Shown: positions 23,321-35,238 of the stretch, piece after piece
Layout: every line of letters begins with the position of its first letter
How positions within the stretch are numbered: the stretch's first letter is position 1
From: Coptis chinensis
Lineage: Eukaryota; Streptophyta; Magnoliopsida; Ranunculales; Ranunculaceae
Direction: 5' to 3'
Assembly (NCBI GenBank): GCA_015680905.1
Contig: CM027377.1
Location: 25,134,501-25,198,500 of the forward strand
Length of the DNA: 64,000 bases
Notes under the pieces: generated by a model
Seen by the model: only the letters and a program-made list of their open reading frames with translations
Told to the model about the DNA's origin: nothing
Databases searched by the model: none
Translations under genes and position numbers: made by a program

Positions 23321-24063
23321 ACTCGCGAGCTATTTTGGTTTAGAAGATGGAGACGCACGTGCGTGCGAGATTGGGCCCAAGCCCAATTAGATTTTTTTGA
23401 AATTTGTCCGATTTTTTGCACAACTTCAAACTAAAATTGTCGCTTCGCTACCAGTCCGATTTTTGCGAATGAGCTATGGAAATGATCATGAGAGAATTTT
23501 CAATCCAATGATTCATAAAACACTCGATTCCAACCGTGGATGACATATAAGAAGATGGATAATGCCTCAAAGTGCGTGCATAACGTAAGTTATGCGAACG
23601 AATGAAATCTAAATTCATAGATAATGTCAACTCGAATCGAAATACAATTAAACGGCCTAAGCAACACAAATGGAAAGTTGAACAATCAAGGACAGAAAAA
23701 CGAACACCCCACCCCCAAACAAATTTTAGACAACAGAGTTTAGAAAATTTGTTTTAAAAGTGGGTCTTTTCAAGTCAGATTCCCGAGACTTCCTAAATTG
23801 CTATTTTTATGATTAAAAAAAATTACTTTTTATGCATGATGTTTACTATAAGAAAAATGAAAAGCAATAAAGACATAATTCACATCATAGAGGAACATGA
23901 CTCAAAAATCGAGAAAACATGCAAGAGTGGAAAACGTGAACTATGTTAAACGTGGACTTAGGATCCGGTACTTACAGCCACACACTCCATAGGGAGGGCC
24001 CGGTTACCTGAATGGTGCACTTACCAATATATAGAAATGATAGGAAGTACACCAACAAAAAGG

Positions 24064-27000
24064 TCAATCCTCATAGACAGGGTCCTGTAAAAAGACTTCC
24101 TCCACATCTGGGGACAATAGTTCGTGAAAATGTTTTAACCGTTAGGCATTGACTTGAAAGGTACTGTTGTCCTTGGGATTTACCAAGGTGATTGCCCCGT
24201 AAGGGGTGACTTAAGTAACTAGAAAAGGACCAGACCAACGGGTTTTTAATTTCCCTTGAAAAATATGTAGACGAGAGTTGTAAAGCAAGACCTTTTGACC
24301 TACTACAAACTCTTTGCGCAATATTTGCTTATCATGAACACGTTTCATGTTAGCTTTATAATCTTTTGCGACATCATAAGAATCGCTACGGATTTCTTCA
24401 AGCTCATTCAATTGCAACTTGCGCTTGACACCCGCTTCATCAATATTGAAGTTAAGGCTTTTTATAGCCCATATAGCACGGTGCTCCAATTCAACGGGCA
24501 AATGACAAGGTTTCCCATATACAAGTCTAAAGGGAGACATACTTATAGGAGTTTTGAAAGCATTCCTATATGCCCATAAGGCATCAGATAGACTCTTCGA
24601 CCAGTCTTTCCTATCAGGATTTACAGTTGTTTCTAAGATCTTTTTTATTTCCATATTAGAAACTTCTACTTGTCCGCTAGTTTGTGGATGATACGGAGTT
24701 GCTACCTTATGTGTAACTCCATACTTTTTTATGAGAGATGCAACAACTCTGTTACAAAAATGTGTTCTACCATCACTAATGATGGCTTTGGGAATGCCAA
24801 ATCAACAGAAAATGTACTCCTTAACAAAAAACACAACTGTATTGTGGTCATTGCTATGGCAAGCCATGGCCTCTATCCATTTAGACATGTAGTCCACGGC
24901 AACTAGAATATAAATGAAACCGTGGGAAACAGGAAAAAGACCCATGAAATCAATGCCCCATACGTCAAAAATTTCTACCACCATGATTGGATTTAATGGC
25001 ATCATATTACGTTTCTTGATTCGCCCCAGTTGTTGCCAACGAACACACGTCTTGCAATGCACTTGGACATCTTGAAAGAGAGTAAGCCAATAAAACCCAC
25101 ATTGAAGAATTTTAGCAGTTGTTTTCATACCACTAAAATGGCCACCACACTCTTTGTCATGGCAGAATGAGAGAACCTCATTATATTCCCATTGGGGAAT
25201 ACAACGACGAATAATCTGATTGGCACAATACTTAAAAAGGTAGGGCTCATCCCAGAAGTATAGCCTAACTATGGCAAAGAATTTCTTACGTTTATTTCTT
25301 GACCAATCATCAGGAATAGTATCAGACGCTAAATAATTCACAATGTCAGCATACCATGGTGCAGAAAAAATAGCATACAGATGCTCATCAGGAAAAGAGT
25401 TCGGTATGGACTTAGAATCACTATCATCATCATTTGTAAGTCTAGATAAGTGGTCGGCAACTACGTTTTTAATTTCTAATGTGAACTCTTGCAGGAGAAG
25501 AATCCATCGGATTAATCTCTGCTTAGCATCCTTATTTGCGAGAAGGTACCTAAGGGTTGCATGGTCCGTGTAAACTAGAGTCTTAGAACCAACCAAATAA
25601 GGACAAAACTTATCTAAAGCATAAACGACAGCTAAGAATTCTTTTTCAGTAGTTGTATAGTTCCTTTGAGTATCGTTTAAAGTTTTACTAGCATAATATA
25701 TAACAGTGGACTTATTATCTAGTTTCTGTCCTAAGACAGCACCGACAGAATAATCACTAGCATCACACATGAGTTCGAAAGATTTAGACCAATCGGGAGG
25801 CTGTATAATGGGTGCAGACGTTAAGGCGGCTTTTAAAATTTCAAAAGCCTGTTTACAGTTAAAATTAAAATCGAAAATGACATCCTTTAAAAGCAGATTA
25901 GTTAAAGGCCTAGCTATTTTCGAAAAGTCTTTGATAAAGCGCCTATAAAAACCTATATGGCCTAGAAAGGCTCTAATATCACGGACAGTCCGTGGTATAG
26001 GTAGAGTCGCTATCTTATCTAGTTTGGCCTTATCTATCTCAATGCCATCACTAGATACAATGTGCCCTAGTACTATTCCCTTTTTTACCATGAAATGACA
26101 TTTTTCCTAATTCAAAACCAGACTCTTCTCTTCACACCGTGTCAAAACCTTAGATAGGTTAGACAGGTAGTCAGTGAAAGAGTCTCCATAGATAGAAAAA
26201 TCATCCATGAATACCTCCATGAAACACTCTACCATGTCACTAAATATATGAAGCATACACCGCTGAAAGGTACCAAGAGCATTACAAAGGCCAAAAGGCA
26301 TTCGTTTATAGGCGTATGTTCCAAAAAGACATGTGAAGGTAGTTTTTTCTTGGTCATCAATATCAATAATAATTTGGAAATAGCTAGAGTAGCCATCCAA
26401 AAAACAGTAAAAAGCATGACCAGCTAGACGTTCTAGCATCTGATCTATAAAGGGTAAGGGAAAATGATCCTTTCGTATCATGGCATTTAAACGTCTGTAA
26501 TCAATACAGATCCTCCATTTCATAGGACCATGCGTGGCAATATATTCACCATTGGCATTACGTACCATGGTAATCCCTGATTTTTTTGGAACTACATGAA
26601 TGGGACTTACCCATTCGCTATCAGAGATTGGGTATATGATACCCGCATCAAGTAATCGTAAGACATCTTCCCTGACCACCTCTTTCATGGCAGGGTTCAA
26701 GCAACGCTGAGGTTCGCGAGAAGTCTTCGCGTTATCCTCCAAATGGATACGATGAGTGCAAACATTAGGGTCAATACCCTTAATGTCAACTAGGGACCAA
26801 TGAATCGTAGAACGATGTTCCCTAATCACCCTAATCAAACGTGCCTCTTCATCCTTAGATAACAGAGAAGATATAATTACTGGATGACTACCATCCGGAT
26901 CAAGTTGAATATATTTTAACTCAAAAGGAAGAGGTTTAAGCACCGGGGTGGAAGGAATGTCGATAAATGCTTCTGGAGGGTCCTTATCTTGAGTAATGAA

Positions 27001-29631
27001 TACTTGCTTAGGCAGCAGGTCTTCAAACTCTGTAGATGGAGCAATAGAAGGGTCTATGATAGGTGTAGATTCAAAGATGGTGTTGACTTCCTCTAAGTAG
27101 GAGTCATTGACAAAATCTGAACTTCCAAAAGAAAGGAATTTATGCATATGGTTTTCTGGAAACGTGTTATTAAAATATTCTTGAGCTAAGCTCTCGATCA
27201 TGCTAACCTCCCCATCTACAGTCCTATCAGGTAACTGTCTTGTCATTTTAAAAACATTTACCTTGACAGAAAGATGGCCAAAAGACAAGGACATCGAACC
27301 ATTGCGGCAATTTATAAGCGCGTTGGCAGTTGCCAAGAAGGGATGCCCTAAGATGATCGGAACAGAGTTGTTAACGACTTCCATATCGAGGATAACAAAA
27401 TCAGCAGGATAGTAAAAATCCTGAACCTTAACAAACACGTTTTCAACCACACCCTTTGGATATTTAATAGACCGATCCGCTAATTCCAACGTCATTTGAG
27501 TAGGTTGCAACTCTTGTAGACCTATTTGTTTGTATAAATAATATGGGAGTAAGTTAACACTTGCCCCCAGGTCTAATAAAGCGGTCGTCGTGTGGGAATC
27601 TCCTAAGGTGCATTGTACAGTAGGACGACCAGGGTCCTTGTACTTCACGATTCCATTATTTTCTGATAAAGTTGGAAACTGTTCAGTTAGAAAGGCATCT
27701 TTAGGAATATTTGTCTTACGCCTAGTAGTGCACAACTCTTTAAGAAACTTTGCGTGGTGAGGTAATTTTTTAATTGCTTCGAGAAAGGGTAGGTTTATCG
27801 TTAGATTTTTGAAAACTTCCCTAATCTCGTCATAGTTTGTATCCTTGTTTAACATAGCTAATCTCTGGGGAAACGGTGGTTTCTCTCTATATTTAGCGTA
27901 TGGATCAACTGGATGTCTAACCTTGCCTTTCTGTTTCTTAGGTTGTGGTTTAACTGGTACCTTTACAGTGGTAGGCTCGTCAGTTTCTATTTCGGTATCT
28001 AGTTCAATATCTGGTGTAGGGACTACTTATGGTGTAACTATAGGCATAGTTACATTGTTATGAACCACTCTTCCAGAACGGAGAGTGGTGATGGCATTTA
28101 GCTCACCTACGTTTGCATTTTCTGTACTAGTATTACCGTTCACCTCAAAGGCTTTGTTTGTTGCTTTAGGATTAGTTATTGCTTGACCTGGAAACACACC
28201 TTTGGGTTATACTTTCTCTTGTGATAACTGCTGTAAGGAAAGTTGAATGGCTTGTAAAATCTGTTGTTGGGATTGCATAAAGGTATCAAAACGATCCGGT
28301 TGTGGAGGAGTATTTGTTACAGGTTGTGTGACAGGAACTATGTCATGTTGATTATTAATGGGTGGGTTGTGATAGTTATTATTATTAACCGGAACGATAC
28401 CTCTATTAGCATTATAATTATTATTGTTATAATTATTATAATTACCCTGACCTTGTCCTTGTCGTGGTGGAGCTTGGTTATAATTGTTTGCTTGAATAAC
28501 ATTTTGATTATTAAACCCTGGAGGTGTTACTTGTTGATTATTTCTCCAACTGAAGTTGGGATGTTGTCTCCAAGGGGCGTTAGGAATAGGATAACTATTA
28601 ATTGAGCAAATGTTATCTTGTTGTGATGTTTGTTGTTCGTAAGCTAGAGGACAATAGGAGTCGGGATGTTCAGGACTCAAACAGAAATTACATGGATTGG
28701 AGTTAACATTCATGACGGGGATAGGCTTTTGTTGAACATAAATAGCCTCTACCTTTTTAGTGATAGATTCGGTTAAAGTTTTTAGCTCAGGATCGGGTTT
28801 CATCTCAAACATACCGGCGGCCTTAACTGTTGTAGAAGAACTAGCGGAACGGGAGATATCGTCACTACTCCCCAAGTTATTATTATGATTAGTTTGATCT
28901 TCTAAAAATTTATAAGCCTCTGAGGCTCCTTTACTTAGGAAACTACCCCCATTCATTATGTCAAGGACTTCTTTATGGTGGTGTAAAAGTCCTTTGAAAA
29001 AGGCACGAACTAACGTGTCTTCCGCGAGGTTATAGTGTGGACACTCTATAAGAAGATCGTTGAAACGATTCCAAGCCTCTGAAAATGATTCATGAGGATT
29101 TTGTTGAAAGAAATGAATCTTGGAAAGCATTTCATCTATCTTCAGGGGTGGATAAAAATGTTCCATAAATAGTTGAACAAGTTTGGCCCACGAGTCCACA
29201 GAATTAGGTGCTTGGGCAGTTAACCAAGACGCTGCCTTATCGGCTAAAGTGAAGGGAAATACCCTCAGTTTAATTTGTTCAGCACCAACCGTAGGATGGT
29301 GGAATATTGTAAGGACTTGTTCAATCCTACGCATGTGCTGATAAGGGTTTTCATAGTCTAACCCATGAAAAACGGGTAACAAATTAAATATATTTGGGGG
29401 GATTCGGAAATCCCCCACTGGGTTTGCTAGAACGATGCAAGATTTTGGGCTATCGTTCAAGGCTTTGTAAAAGTCCGAGAGAGGAGACTCTCTTTCTTCA
29501 GCGATTATTTCAGGTGTTGTGTGTGGTATATTAGCTAGAGGTGTAGTGAGTGGTATACTAGAAAGGCGTGTTTGTCGACGTTGCCGGTTGATTACGTTAA
29601 GTGTTTTTCTTCGACCTGGCCTTAATCTCAT
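24064..29631 (-). pseudogene. Element A gag-pol polyprotein, single frame with six internal stops
   Basis: One frame of about 1855 codons starts at ATG 29631 and ends at TGA 24064. Its only breaks are in-frame stops at about 28207, 28027, 26107, 24802, 24211 and 24142. Order: gag capsid region (FHGLDYENPYQHMRRIEQV), zinc knuckle CX2CX4HX4C near 28690, protease (DLGAS near 27570), reverse transcriptase (WRICIDYRRLNAM, MDDFSIYG near 26195), RNase H ([25 protein letters not shown]), and integrase ([12 protein letters not shown], then the acidic residues in GIDFMG, SDG and GQVEVSN). The RT box and overall order fit Ty3/gypsy, Athila/Tat side. At 26109 a likely Trp codon became TAG. No frameshift was seen, so decay has been by point mutation. 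Confidence 0.93.
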
Positions 29632-30264
29632 GCAAGGCTAAGACCAATGTTAACTAAACACGACAACACTACAAACAATCCTGATATGCTAGTATAAACC
29701 TCTAACAGGAGATGTGAGGTGTGGAAGGAAGAAGTACCTGAATGCCTCCTTGCTTCACTTATAAATAGCGTCTTGTTTACGCGAGCTCAATATATATAAC
29801 AAGTTAGAACACTAAATAACTTGAAGAAATGGAAATTTGAACTAACCTGCGGAAATCAGGCTGTTTCAGCAGAAGGTGCAGGTCGCGCTCAGAATTGGCC
29901 TAGCTAGGGCGCAGGTCGCACTCAGGTCCAGCTCGAAGTCCAGGTGCTTCAGCGCGGGGGGCGCTCTGGTTCAGCCTTTGGAGGGTGCGGGGCACGCTCA
30001 GGTCCAGGCGCTTAAGCACGGGGGGCGCTCTGGTTCAGACTTGGGAGGGCGCGGGGCTCGCTCAACTTTGGCTGATCTCCAGTGTTTTGGGCACTAGGTG
30101 CGCTCCATTTAAGCCTGCCTAGGGCGAGGGTCGCGCTCCTTGTAATCCTGCGAGGAAAATTTCAATTCTGAAATGGACAACCCCACTTAGAATCAAACAA
30201 GGGTGGGTGGGTGGACTTTGGAAAGACTAATTATACTAACGAAAACAATTCTAAAGGGAACTAA
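29632..30264 (-). other. Leader of element A with GC-rich repeats
   Basis: Non-coding leader between the primer-binding site and gag. It holds a roughly 60-bp tandem pair (from about 29957 and 30016, core GGGGGGCGCTCTGGTTCAG) and several copies of a motif that on the minus strand reads near GAGTGCGACCTGCGCCCT. Overall it is far more GC-rich than the rest of the element. Confidence 0.7.
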
Positions 30265-30280
30265 GATGGCAGCGGCACCA
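30265..30280 (-). other. Primer-binding site of element A
   Basis: On the minus strand TGGTGCCGCTGCCATC lies two bases inside the LTR end. It matches the site of element B at 13 of 16 positions and resembles the tRNA-Asp-type site of Athila/Tat elements. Confidence 0.7.
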
Positions 30281-30282
30281 TT

Positions 30283-31786
30283 TGATAAACGTAAAATTGA
30301 TAGTTTTACCTACAAATAAACGATTAAACTTAAACGCAAGTAAAACTAAAACTTTTGTTGGTACTTGACTATTTATCAAAGATTTCTACTCTCGATTCTA
30401 TAGCGATATAGTGGGAATAGAAGATTCGTTCCACTCCTAGTTATTTAGAATTCGCATTTCCTAAGATTATCAATCCTACCAAAGTCAATGAGAGTTTTAC
30501 GAACTTATATTACGATGGAAATTTAACTAACAAGATATGATTTTATAGCGACTATGGAATACTAGATTGAATCTATGATAAGGAATTAGGGGGGATTGAT
30601 TCCACCTTAACTCAACTCAATCAACTAACAAAGAAATATCGTGATCCAAATCGAAATGCTTTCGCATAACAATTTGGTAATTCTAATCCCTGGTTGTTCA
30701 TGGTAATCTCTACCAACTAACATCTAGCATGTGAAACAATCAAACTCATTCTCATGGTGAACTAATTGCTTTCTAGAATTGAATAGATTATCACGACTAT
30801 TTCTAAACTAATAAAACTCAAGTTTTCATCAAGGCTTCTTCAACCCCCTCTAATGGAGGTTTAGCATAGAATCATTATACTATCATTTCTCAATGAATTT
30901 AAGCAATACATGGTATAAAGATTCTAACTTTGCTTATTTTAATTCAAATGGAAATCTAATCATGCAATATTTAATTGAAACTAGTAATGACAAATAACTA
31001 AATCTATTAATTGAACTAAACAATTAATGAAAATGAAACTAGATTACGAGGAACTAATTAACTTTATTGATCTAATGAATAACAATAACAATAATTCAAT
31101 AACTAAATTAAAATAAGGTAAAATGAAAACTAATTAATGGATTCTCAAAACTAAATCTAGATCTAAACTATTCTCTAACGGCTACTTGCTACCTAAACTA
31201 AGCATTGTTTAAAAGTTAAGTCTTCTCTATTCAAACGGAGGAGACCAGATCCACATTTTCGTGCATGGGCTGAGGAGCCATGTTTTGGGCCGGAAAATCG
31301 AGCCCAAAGCCTGATTTTTTCAGTCTACAGAGCCCTTTTCAGTTGGATTAGACTTCAATAGAATTTTCATCCACTTATGCTCCTTTGATTGGGTCAAGGC
31401 TTGGACCATTGGAAAGCTCTTTCCGAGCCGGTCGTTTTGACATAATGTAGGCCCAATTCTGAGGTCTAAGTCTAAAGATACGGTCTTCGGAAGTTCTGCT
31501 GACTTGTGCACTGTTTCTGTCCACGTTGACTTTGACTTTTCAGCTTTTGACTGGGCTTTACAATGGCTTTTTCTCCTTGAATCTTGGCCTTTAATCGCAA
31601 AACTTCTTAGCAACCAACCCTTGCTCCTTTATCTCGCCAAAGTGGCACATTTCTGCACATAATTGACTTCAATGTCTGAAATGCATAAAAGCACGTAATC
31701 AGCATTAACTCTTATTTATTACTCACATAATTAGTCTAAAAGTATTATTGTTAAGGGGTTAAAACTACAATTTTGGGCTCTTATCA
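30283..31786 (-). repeat. 5' LTR of element A
   Basis: On the minus strand it begins TGATAAGAGCCC at 31786 and ends CGTTTATCA at 30283. It is nearly identical to 4239-5679 apart from the extra block around 30625-30690 and scattered substitutions. Confidence 0.93.
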
Positions 31787-33244
31787 TATTATAACCTGAC
31801 AACCACATTTTATGTGTTGGCAATTCAACAAGCAAGAAAAATAATCAGGAGCAAATACAGTACATATATTGAGGCAATATCGACATCCATCATGATTATA
31901 AAGGATGAAACAATAATTTTCACTGTGATTAAAACCTAACCTCGACTCTAAAAAGCTAGTAATCTCCAGTTTTGAATTCTTACCTTGTTTTAGGTTATTT
32001 AAGGCTGACTATTATCTACAGGGTAGCTTCCAAGAACTCTCAAGAATGTAGCGAATTCCTGTCAAAGAACTAGCATTTTAATAGCTTTTACTTGTATCAC
32101 TCACCTGAACAAAGGACGAATTGGAAGAAACCATACCTCTAAATGCCTAAGTGCATTTTGAGAATTGGGATCAGCCATTGAGGCTTCAAAGTCCACGAAA
32201 AGAGATAGTCGAAGCACACGGATAGTCGGAATAAAAACTTTGAATCGAGTAGTGTCTCGTGCAAAACATTGTTCTAATAGGGATTCTACACGGTTGGGTG
32301 TACAATGTTCATAGAACTTAAAATAGTGCAAAATTTAGAGTCTTTGTAGTAATCACTTTGGAGATCCATTATCGTTGTCATCGATGCTCGCGATAGGTTG
32401 CTTACGCCAAGGGCGGCTTTCAATCAACTGGTCAAAAAGGCAAAAGCCATGAAAATCAAGATCATCTCTCATGCATTAAACTAAGATGAAAACTCCAAAA
32501 AAGTGGTTATAAAAGGAAAATTAAAAGGTGTTTACCTTTGTCAGATTAATTTGCCTCATTGCAAAAACAGCAAGTGCCTTGAAAAGTACACGCAGCCCCT
32601 CCTCTAAAGAGAAAACTATACTGCCTCAGGAGTGATAAATGAGATTTAATACCAATGCAAATTCATATGACAGTAGATGACTATACTTTGGTCCAGGTTT
32701 TGGGACACATCATGTAACAGTTGATAGGGTATATGACAATGACATCTCAAGTTCTCATTTCTCCATACAAATGAAGAGTCCAACCAACATCCAATAGCTG
32801 ACAGAAGTACATTACATACAAGGGTATGGCATAGAGCAATCTGCAGATCGCAGCACAAGCAGCTGACTATGCCACCAAAATCCACAAACAACAAACAAGG
32901 TCATAGTTAAATGGCTAATGGGCTTTCAAGTTTATAGCGATGGGCATACTACTCTGTTTGACATATATTGATATGTATGTGGTAGAGTCAGTGAATTTTA
33001 TATGTGGGAACATATTCTACGTGGGCTAGTGGAACAAATAGAAGGATACCTATTCAAATAGCTGATCCTATGATTTTAAAATATGATTTCACTCAAACTG
33101 ACAGTCTATCCAGCTAGTCATCCAAATGATTTTAGAAATGCTATCATTTAGTTAATACTTAATTCTAAAAAGAAACAATACATGTGATTCTTTGACAAAG
33201 GAAATTGTTGGTACTCGTAAATTCGTAATATATTAAAATATAAC
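31787..33244 (-). other. CACTA cargo region: unidentified exon-like fragments
   Basis: Several minus-strand segments look like exons with splice-type borders. One is at about 32523-32606, encoding EEGLRVLFKALAVFAM and ending at a GTAAAC donor. Another covers about 32345-32445 (GFCLFDQLIESRPW). A third open stretch at 32101-32331 contains RDTTRFKVFIPTIRVLRLSL. I could not assign them to a family. Given the recognised host fragments next to them, they are probably further captured exons. The rest of the region is AT-rich and featureless. Confidence 0.4.
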
Positions 33245-33684
33245 CTGAGCTCTGTGGAGAAGAATAGCCAAGTCAAACCCAGATATGTTGTGCCCAACAA
33301 GGACATCACTGTCCAATTTGTGTAATTCAAGCATCAGACGATTCAACAAGGCTCTTTCACTGCAAAATAGTTAACTAAAAAATAATGAAATTGATTTGCA
33401 AGAGGATGATGGTAAATTTTTCCAGAAGAACTGTTAAGAGACGTTCTCTTAGAAAGATGAAATGGAACAATATCACATCAGAAACAAAGTTTACCTACTT
33501 TCAACACCAAGTATATTCAAACCAGCCTTTGAATTTCTATTAGTAACCTCTTTCGTGAAACCCATTGGAAAGATGCCTCCTTCAAGCTTTCTTATAGCAG
33601 TAAAATGGCTAAGTGCTCCAAGTCTATTCAACTCAGATGCCAACATAGGAGTGTCAATCTGAAGTTCAGTGCAAACTGAACAGA
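33245..33684 (-). pseudogene. POLA1-like: Captured fragment of DNA polymerase alpha catalytic subunit (two exons)
   Basis: Exon one is 33684-33495 (acceptor TTCTAG, donor GTAAAC) and exon two 33359-33245 (acceptor TTTTGCAG, donor GTTATA). Spliced together they stay in frame across the junction and read through IDTPMLASELNRLGALSHF, GGIFPMGFTKEV, ERALLNRLMLELHKLDSDV and LVGHNISGFDL. This is the exonuclease-like region of the B-family polymerase alpha large subunit, which extends primers at replication origins. About 100 residues of a protein of roughly 1500 are present, so it is a transduplicated fragment inside the CACTA element. The orientation is the same as the transposase genes. Confidence 0.88.
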
Positions 33685-34135
33685 CTAGAATAGAGTAAAG
33701 CGACAACAGGATGTACTAAAGTTTGTTTCGATATGGACTGGAAACAGCATGCACTAAATTTTTATTTAAATAATCAACCATGACACCAAAATTCAGCACA
33801 CAAGCACACCCAAGATGGTGAACAAGGCAAAGCACAAGACGGGCAACAAAATTTCCAGGAGCTCTCTAAATCAAAGGCAGTATAGACATTCACACTAGAA
33901 TTTCAGAGAAAGGTTTAGGGGGAGTTGAAATTGGAACAGGGGAGAAAGAAGACAGACGGGTACAAGCAAAGGGACACATAAGTTATAACCCCCTCCCCCC
34001 AAGCCAATGTATCGTCAATGGATGAAGGTAAAAAAATACAGATGGAGGGACAAAGAAAAAAGTCTCTTCGTCACCCTGATAAAAGAAACGGTAAAGTTGT
34101 GCATGCAAATATATATCATATAGACAAGTGAATAC

Positions 34136-34223
34136 CTGTGGGTCAACTATCTAACCATGATATAACGGAATGTCAAGAAGATCAAATATAACACATTCTC
34201 GCGTAAACTCAAAATCATCCATC
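34136..34223 (-). pseudogene. Captured exon of a MINDY-type (DUF544) deubiquitinase
   Basis: Between a TTTGTAG acceptor and a CAG-GTATT donor the minus strand reads DDFEFTRECVIFDLLDIPLY, then HG, a stop, and IVDPQ. The block FDLLxIPLYHGWxVDPQ is characteristic of the MINDY family (K48-chain-specific deubiquitinases, DUF544). The conserved Trp codon after HG is TAG here, so the fragment is already disabled. It sits between the TNPA-like gene and the polymerase alpha exons, consistent with capture from a different chromosomal locus. Confidence 0.8.
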
Positions 34224-34554
34224 CTACAAATAAAACCGAAATCCTCATTTCAATCCAAAAACCAATAATCACACCCAAACAAAACTTATCAAAACCTATA
34301 ATAAACATAAACATCTACTTTCTAAACTAAACATTCACATCAATCCCAGTCACAAGCCGATCAAGTAGATTCAAAGCATCTGATATATTCTGCCTCTGAT
34401 TCTCAACATGTGTACAATTAGGCATGGAATATAGCAACAAAATCAAGTAATGCTAATGCAATCTATATACCATTGAAACAAGAATAGTGTAAGTGACAAC
34501 CGTCTTAACTAAGCTAGGCACATGCAGCTTTTACATTATTCGACAAGCTACAGA

Positions 34555-34930
34555 AACACCAACAAGAGACTTTTCTCCTCCACAAGGTAGTCCAATAAAT
34601 CCAAATCTTGCCCTTCCTGCAAAATGCAAAATAATGACCTATAAATCATAAACAAAACCTTCTATTTGAAAAATGATTCACCTCAAAGTATCTCATTACT
34701 AAAACTAAAGCAAAAACAAGATAAACAAGAAAAATAGATAACATGAAAGTCACACGACTTTAGAAAGAAAGGGCCAAACATTTTACACAAGCTATTTTCC
34801 TGGTACAGTACAAGAGAAACTAAACTAAGTTACAACATGTTAAGCAAAGACTAGTACACACCTTTAGTTCGAGAATCCCAACGTTCAATGGAAAAACAGT
34901 CCAAGGCTCCACCATCCTCCCTCCTCCTTT
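34555..34930 (-). other. Two exon-like segments, origin unknown
   Basis: Segments on the minus strand at about 34930-34863 (contains GALDCFSIERWDSRTK, followed by a GTGTGT donor) and 34622-34556 (after a TTTGCAG acceptor, EGQDLDLLDYLVEEKSL) have splice-like borders. I do not recognise the protein. They may be cargo exons or the 3' end of the TNPA-like transcription unit. Confidence 0.3.
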
Positions 34931-35238
34931 ATTCAGGCTTGGGACCGGCAATGCAAACCAATTATATTAATTTGCACAGACGGAGTTAAAAATGGGTTAG
35001 GACTTTCTTCAACCTGCTAAGCAAACAAGCATGCATACACTGCAATCAAATTTAATAAATAGATATAGTACGAACATATTAAAGTTAATACTCATCCATA
35101 CCAAAAAAAGACCAAAAGTTTGTCAAGTCACTATGACATCCATATTAAACAAAAAACAAACGGCATTCAAAACATAAAGAAACCAACCCATACTGAAAAA
35201 TCCCAAGTTCAGAAAGTTTGCATATCCCAAACAACTTA

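Larger units (their letters stand above)
4239..31786 (-). mobile_element. Ty3/gypsy LTR retrotransposon A (Athila/Tat-type, large)
   Basis: Two LTRs in minus orientation (4239-5679 and 30283-31786) bound the element. The flanks TGTTA (4234-4238) and TATTA (31787-31791) agree at four of five bases, fitting an aged TSD. Inside, in minus order, are a primer-binding site, a leader with GC-rich repeats, gag-pol (29631-24064), ORF2 (23033-22083), ORF3 (before 8621-7490) and a polypurine tract. Without nested element B the length is about 14.9 kb, in the range of Athila and Ogre-like elements. It is defective through stop codons but retains every domain. Confidence 0.93.

Noticed and set aside
34556..34622. 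GTP-binding P-loop (DRG-like) reading GFIGLPCGGEKSL
   Set aside because: The GKS/T residues of a P-loop are not present, and another frame of the same exon is equally open.
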